A DNA stretch of 10,244 nucleotides, from assembly GCA_964384485.1 (NCBI GenBank), contig CAYLLE010000128.1, forward strand, positions 1 through 10,244, written 5' to 3'. Position numbers and translations under genes: made by a program. Position 1 is the stretch's first letter, and each line of letters starts with the position of its first letter. The DNA is from CAYLLE01 sp964384485 (GTDB lineage Bacteria > Spirochaetota > Spirochaetia > CAYLLE01). Shown piece after piece: positions 8,101 to 10,244 of the stretch. The notes beneath the pieces are model-generated. The model saw only the letters and a program-made list of their open reading frames with translations. It did not search any database and had not been told where the DNA came from.

Positions 8101-8109
8101 TTTAGGCAC
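5101..8109 (-). CDS. Large degenerate cyclase-like / STAND-ATPase-like / TPR protein
   Basis: A cytoplasmic protein of 1002 residues from the GTG at 8109. An ATG at codon 11 (8079) is an equally likely start; neither has a Shine-Dalgarno. Residues 12-140 read like a class III nucleotide cyclase fold: LLAEFSNY where cyclases have FADISGF, then GGVFQWEEGGFFLYSF where they have a hairpin with GD. The two metal aspartates are E17 and G56, so cyclase activity is unlikely. Residues 155-430 resemble the ATPase domain found beside such cyclases (STAND/AAA_16 type). The P-loop position reads GSAPLEMH (199-206), without the GK[ST]. A Walker-B-like FFLVCEE (317-323) and a sensor-like CLIIPFTSEE (351-360) remain. 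A winged-helix-like segment follows (about 440-500). Helical TPR-like repeats run from roughly 635 to 850, for example MAEAYTLLGEHRLGLSAVLEAL. No DNA-binding output domain is visible. A regulatory scaffold is my inference. A 30-bp palindrome lies in its codons near 446-456. Confidence 0.8.
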   Translation of the reverse strand: MPKLYNGFRRMYYLLAEFSNYRQLMKLFPEDISEITGHVRTLLEQDGGVFQWEEGGFFLYSFPSLSKDDEAYLGDTIFRLKRYLREKENDLYGYTVLVDFCTGRQREDIFTALKGTVLRIEPDESFWLGESAAVSLKHRISTQQQGAVWKILSRVEGKNVFLGSFREFVVHPDIVEHLLDEMTPLINGEAGKTIVFLKGSAPLEMHLNLYAALERITGKKENEGWVTASLTGGNEVFSAVEPFRNALRRSLFPVVSSFLNETEQQTWQRLEPLLLKYGPVTPVLDEVHDIIRTDFISAFLLYLTGFSRMVREQYSPFFLVCEELEQYKDETLDILIKTVLSGVPEEDFFPCLIIPFTSEEVQKKVMSRLPSGQAGVSYDVKVLEYTELEGIKISKYLSTKLRGKPEILKFYTDLKGRESLETVYYRILSEKETGKTAFRMRVFANLNPVVRTTGFTAVTCAGMIREEQFHWFMKTLGIELLAVQNSFRELEKYGFIKNGAPYPREITSWMKELFPEETGKITQALSDWIFREWEAGKCIVNIKTIQLLRSSLKYENFLKLFQRYIFRSPSVNGSSILRDVLYYYPGLKIEKGRYAGEFDMLQKGGKLRCALLDGDRNAVSRLSHQWRTGREEVSYCAGDFSFLRGKYLLAQWKLSGAMEMIKRSIMLYQTADDASGLCRANAELGIIMLGQKNLQDAKNYFGIARKSVDPSRDISAYLRSYILEIISLFLQGNYTRVLDYLPSIKETAESISVRKWFLYISFLEGRTCMELGRYTEAESLFSLGMTYCRIYRDPEALEVLYRWFARAMIYNGKLHEGLLILKDRCRTRESLFFMAEAYTLLGEHRLGLSAVLEALDLPRRHIFFTTEPVPWESGFSFMEDLTMEDEKEERVLDRFIRALSGYLKAVVQDLDEGIEDMKRLTRGRHQRELDPFWSIYYYLYAELLPEAGDGRFEDKVTVLGKSVKFFQERTSRIDRFADKNSFMKQNYWNSRILKSAKEHNLV
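6744..6773. repeat. Perfect 30-bp palindrome inside the large gene
   Basis: The left half, TAAACCCGGTGGTCC (6744-6758), is exactly reverse-complemented by GGACCACCGGGTTTA (6759-6773), with no mismatch and no spacer. The symmetry stops at the next base on both sides (G and G). It lies in codons for NLNPVVRTTGF, and the opposite strand reads NPVVRTTGF in one frame too. As RNA it would form a GC-rich hairpin of about 13 pairs with a four-base loop. I saw no second copy in the window. There is no T-tract to make it a terminator. Confidence 0.9.
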
Positions 8110-8111
8110 AT

Positions 8112-8136
8112 AAAAAGGGGGTTTTGAGCTGCCCTT
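8112..8136 (-). terminator. Weak terminator-like hairpin after the PilZ gene
   Basis: In the 78-base gap between the PilZ gene and the large gene, the minus strand reads AAGGG (8136-8132), a 12-base loop, then CCCTT running into a five-T tract (8116-8112). The five-pair stem is short and the loop is long, so termination would be partial at best. If active, it would separate the lipoprotein/PilZ unit from the downstream genes. The GTG start of the large gene follows the T-tract within a few bases, which favours its later ATG start. Confidence 0.3.
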
Positions 8137-8187
8137 AGTCCCTATACATATTGTCGATCGTTTTTATGGATTACTTAATTGAGAGAA

Positions 8188-9408
8188 TCAAGATAGACGG
8201 GCAAGACCTCTTTGATCTATATCGCCCCGGTATTTTCTGCCGTACAGATAATCGAAGAGAAACTCCAGGTCGTCCGTTTCCATGCCGATGTATTTTACCC
8301 CCATGTATTTTATCCCCGCGTCCTTGAACTTCCTCATCACCCTGGCGGTAATCGGCATTGTCCGAGAATCACAGACAACTTTCATTTCCAGATCAGTATA
8401 GAGGTGGATATCCGGACCGTCGGTGGGGTAACTGAACAGCAGCCCGGAAGCGGATATGTCAATCAGTTCAGTCTGATCAAATTCTTCCTTAACCGGCTCA
8501 CTTTGGTAATAACCGTTCAGCTTGAGAGAATAAGAAAGAACCCGGGATAACTGGAAAAAAGTATCTATTTCATCCGTTTTAAACGGTTTACCCCCGGTTT
8601 TCCACACGGAAATATAACCAACCGTATATTGATGATACAATATCGGACAGTAGATAAACCTCCGTCCGGTTCCGGCTTGGTCTTCCATTTTCGATATCGA
8701 CTCGAGAACCTTGAAGAGGGGGGTCCCTTTCTGTGTTTCCCGCTGAATAATCTCATCCTTTCTAATTATTCTGTCCCGCAAAACCGGATCCTTAGGTGGA
8801 TTTTCATCAAAGCTGAAGGGAACTACTAAGATCTTTCCGGTGACAGCGATTATCTTTTCCGCGGTTAATTCCGGTTTCCGTTCCCGGAACATGGATATTT
8901 TACTTTCACCGCCGATAGCTTTCGCTTTTTCCCGTATAGTTTTAAGCAGTTCGGAAATGCGTGAGGCGTCGAAACCCGCTTCAATATTCGGTTCGTCTAC
9001 TGGATCAAACATCTGGGAATGAGGAAAATCAAGCTTAATTTCTTTTCCCATATAAAAAAATGAAACCTCTACACCTTCCGGTTTGACAATTCTTTCATAC
9101 TCTCTGGAAAGATCCCGGAATATTTCCGCGGGTTGATCGATAATAACCGAATTATCTCCCGTTTCAGTAACTTTCGACCGGAACATCATGGGCTGTTCCC
9201 GGAAAGAAAAGAAGACATTTATCTTTGCTCCCCGTGAAAGTGCCGGGGGCGCTTCGTCAATGATAACAAGCCTAAGCCGCTGTTTTTCGTTTTTGGTGAT
9301 TTTACACAGAATCTGTTTCCCGCTGAAATGAATTTCCACAGGAACATCATTTTCCATTAGGTTAACGAAAATAAATTCTTTCTCGACACGGTGTATTTCC
9401 ACTGCCAC
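8188..9408 (-). CDS. PilZ-domain protein with inserted GAF-like region, candidate c-di-GMP receptor
   Basis: A soluble 406-residue protein starting at a GTG (9408) with AGGAG ten bases upstream. Residues 1-98 look like the beta-rich N-terminal domain found before PilZ (YcgR-N/PilZN type), ending in VIIDQPAEIFRDL. R102-EYE-R106 then forms the RxxxR c-di-GMP motif, followed by a strand-like VEVSFFYMGKEIKLDF. About 145-300 is an inserted region. Its second half (FIYCPILYHQYTVGYISVW, then FKTDEIDTFFQLSRVLSYSL) matches the end of a GAF domain. The second PilZ motif, DISASG (317-322), and the rest of a PilZ barrel (to about 390) follow. Spirochaetal DUF1577 proteins may be relatives; I could not confirm this. 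Its start overlaps the lipoprotein stop by one base, so the two are co-translated. Binding of c-di-GMP and an effect on motility or envelope are inferred from the family. Confidence 0.8.
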   Translation of the reverse strand: MAVEIHRVEKEFIFVNLMENDVPVEIHFSGKQILCKITKNEKQRLRLVIIDEAPPALSRGAKINVFFSFREQPMMFRSKVTETGDNSVIIDQPAEIFRDLSREYERIVKPEGVEVSFFYMGKEIKLDFPHSQMFDPVDEPNIEAGFDASRISELLKTIREKAKAIGGESKISMFRERKPELTAEKIIAVTGKILVVPFSFDENPPKDPVLRDRIIRKDEIIQRETQKGTPLFKVLESISKMEDQAGTGRRFIYCPILYHQYTVGYISVWKTGGKPFKTDEIDTFFQLSRVLSYSLKLNGYYQSEPVKEEFDQTELIDISASGLLFSYPTDGPDIHLYTDLEMKVVCDSRTMPITARVMRKFKDAGIKYMGVKYIGMETDDLEFLFDYLYGRKYRGDIDQRGLARLS

Positions 9409-10073
9409 TACTGTTCATCTCCTAGGATCGAGAAATCGACCTGTATGTCGCTAATATACCATGTATCACCCGATTTTACTACATAGACAGCCCCGGCGGC
9501 TTCCGCGCCATCCTTCTTAAGCAGAAGGGGAATTCCCCCTTCCCCGCCCCCTAGGTCCTGCAATTTCCCGATGAACCACCGCTCAGGACGATACCCGCTC
9601 TCCGCGGCTCCCTTCAGGATTCGGATGACATTATCCGAACTGCCTTTCTCGAAAAGTTTTTCTTTTATTACACCATCCTTAAATGACTCAAGAAAATCGG
9701 TAATCATAGAATATATTTTTCCTTCGCCTTCCCCTGCCGTCATGAGAGGCGCAAGTTCTCCGATAACCTGATGAACAGGTTCGACAATCCGTTTCTGCCG
9801 GGTGTGGAGAAAAAAAACCGTACCCCTGAGATCCTGCCGGGTAACCCTTCCGGATGGGTCTGCAGCAGCCTCTTCCTCCGCCGCGGCACTGTCCTGTTCT
9901 CCTTCCCGGTCCGTCCGTTCCATGGCGATTTTCCTCGGATCGGATTCGGTATCGCGCTGCTTCAGTTCTTTTTCTGTAGGTTCATCGGACTGTGCCGGAG
10001 ATTCACCTTCATCTTTAGTACACGCGAAACTCAGAAGGACGCAGAAGAAAAGAAGTAAAAAATGTTTCATCAT
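9408..10073 (-). CDS. Lipoprotein with charged linker and small C-terminal domain
   Basis: A 221-residue predicted lipoprotein. MMKH and a hydrophobic LLLFFCVLL precede LSFAC, a loose spirochaete-type lipobox with the lipidated cysteine at 18. Residues 19-75 are an acidic, low-complexity linker (EEEAAAD and similar). About 76-219 forms one folded domain ending in AVYVVKSGDTWYISDIQVDFS, which resembles the last strands of NTF2-like domains, though I cannot assign a family. Two ATG codons (10073 and 10070) are possible starts. There is no Shine-Dalgarno, but TATAAT lies six bases before the first. It is the first gene of a likely operon with the PilZ gene (one-base overlap), suggesting an envelope partner or reporter for the cytoplasmic PilZ protein. 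The gap of about 90 bases upstream holds the promoter and an upstream terminator. Confidence 0.8.
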   Translation of the reverse strand: MMKHFLLLFFCVLLSFACTKDEGESPAQSDEPTEKELKQRDTESDPRKIAMERTDREGEQDSAAAEEEAAADPSGRVTRQDLRGTVFFLHTRQKRIVEPVHQVIGELAPLMTAGEGEGKIYSMITDFLESFKDGVIKEKLFEKGSSDNVIRILKGAAESGYRPERWFIGKLQDLGGGEGGIPLLLKKDGAEAAGAVYVVKSGDTWYISDIQVDFSILGDEQ

Positions 10074-10079
10074 CAGCTG

Positions 10080-10102
10080 ATTATATTACCCGATCCGCGG
10101 AT
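10080..10102 (-). promoter_or_regulatory. Candidate promoter with 10-bp palindrome for the lipoprotein/PilZ operon
   Basis: A perfect TATAAT lies on the minus strand at 10085-10080, so transcription would start at or next to the ATG at 10073, a leaderless arrangement. No good -35 box lies at the normal distance; that position is in a run of A. The palindrome ATCCGCGGAT (10093-10102) sits in the spacer and could be an operator, which would fit an activator-dependent promoter. The regulatory role is inferred from position only. Confidence 0.45.
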
Positions 10103-10151
10103 TTTTTTCCACAATTAAAGGTTTTTTTAAGTAATGCCACCGAACGTGGAC

Positions 10152-10175
10152 ATAAAAACAGACTAACCCTCAGTC
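10152..10175 (-). terminator. Rho-independent terminator candidate for the gene at the right edge
   Basis: The minus strand reads GACTGAGGGTTAGTC (10175-10161), a six-pair stem (one G-U pair) with a GGG loop, followed by TGTTTTTAT. The stem is short but has a proper T-tract. It lies just after the stop codons of the frames leaving the window on this strand, and well before the lipoprotein promoter. Confidence 0.45.
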
Positions 10176-10185
10176 GTATATATAC

Positions 10186-10244
10186 TTAGGAATCCGCCAA
10201 TCCAAAATGTGCGGAGGAGTGAACAACCACCGCATCCAAACCAG
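10186..10244 (-). CDS. 3' end of an unidentified gene, partial
   Basis: Nineteen codons from the right edge end at a TAA (10188-10186), giving GLDAVVVHSSAHFGLADS at the C-terminus. A second minus-strand frame is also open to a TGA at 10172-10170, ending PPHILDWRIPKYIYD. I cannot decide between them from so little sequence. The shift to AT-rich sequence just after the TAA and the terminator hairpin at 10152-10175 favour a gene ending here, and the first frame fits the hairpin better because the second stops inside the stem. No family is recognisable. Confidence 0.3.
   Translation of the reverse strand, partial: GLDAVVVHSSAHFGLADS

Noticed and set aside
10102..10114. DnaA-box-like TTTTCCACA upstream of the lipoprotein gene
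   Set aside because: One mismatch to the consensus, a single copy, and no replication genes nearby.
10207..10244. Plus-strand frame starting MCGG, reminiscent of class II glutamine amidotransferase starts
   Set aside because: Only 12 codons, no ribosome site at a proper distance, and the opposite strand has a terminator-supported gene end here.

Overview
The window looks like chromosomal DNA of a free-living spirochaete (Spirochaetales-like). This is an inference from a PilZ protein with a long N-terminal domain, a charged lipoprotein, a large degenerate cyclase/ATPase/TPR protein, and moderate GC with very frequent CCGG. There is no rRNA, tRNA, CRISPR array, transposase or phage gene, and no gene-free stretch over 300 bases.

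Left part (1-2751). A + strand gene enters at the left edge and ends at 145. Its last 47 codons match the C-terminus of the formylglycine-generating-enzyme/SUMF1 fold. It overlaps, tail to tail, an adenosine deaminase gene on the minus strand (108-1340). A divergent intergenic region with a GC-rich inverted repeat separates the deaminase from a + strand gene for an exported PEGA-like/seven-bladed beta-propeller protein (1522-2751). That gene meets murD head-on and shares a 4-base stop overlap with it.

Right part (10073 down to 2748, all minus strand). In transcription order there is a lipoprotein, a PilZ protein with an inserted GAF-like region (1-base overlap with the lipoprotein gene), a 78-base gap with a weak terminator-like hairpin, a ~1000-residue protein (cyclase-like, STAND/AAA-like, TPR), a 30-base gap with a TATAAT box, a 315-residue orphan protein, and murD (14-base overlap, probable TTG start). 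A partial gene seems to end at the right edge on the same strand, followed by a small terminator hairpin.

How the genes may work together. The lipoprotein/PilZ pair is very probably one operon and suggests an envelope-linked c-di-GMP response. The adjacent large protein has lost the visible catalytic residues of both its cyclase-like and its P-loop ATPase domains, so it may act as a scaffold or sensor. The orphan protein and murD are translationally close. A functional link between the signalling proteins and peptidoglycan synthesis is speculation from gene order. The most striking non-coding signal is a perfect 30-bp palindrome inside the large gene (6744-6773).
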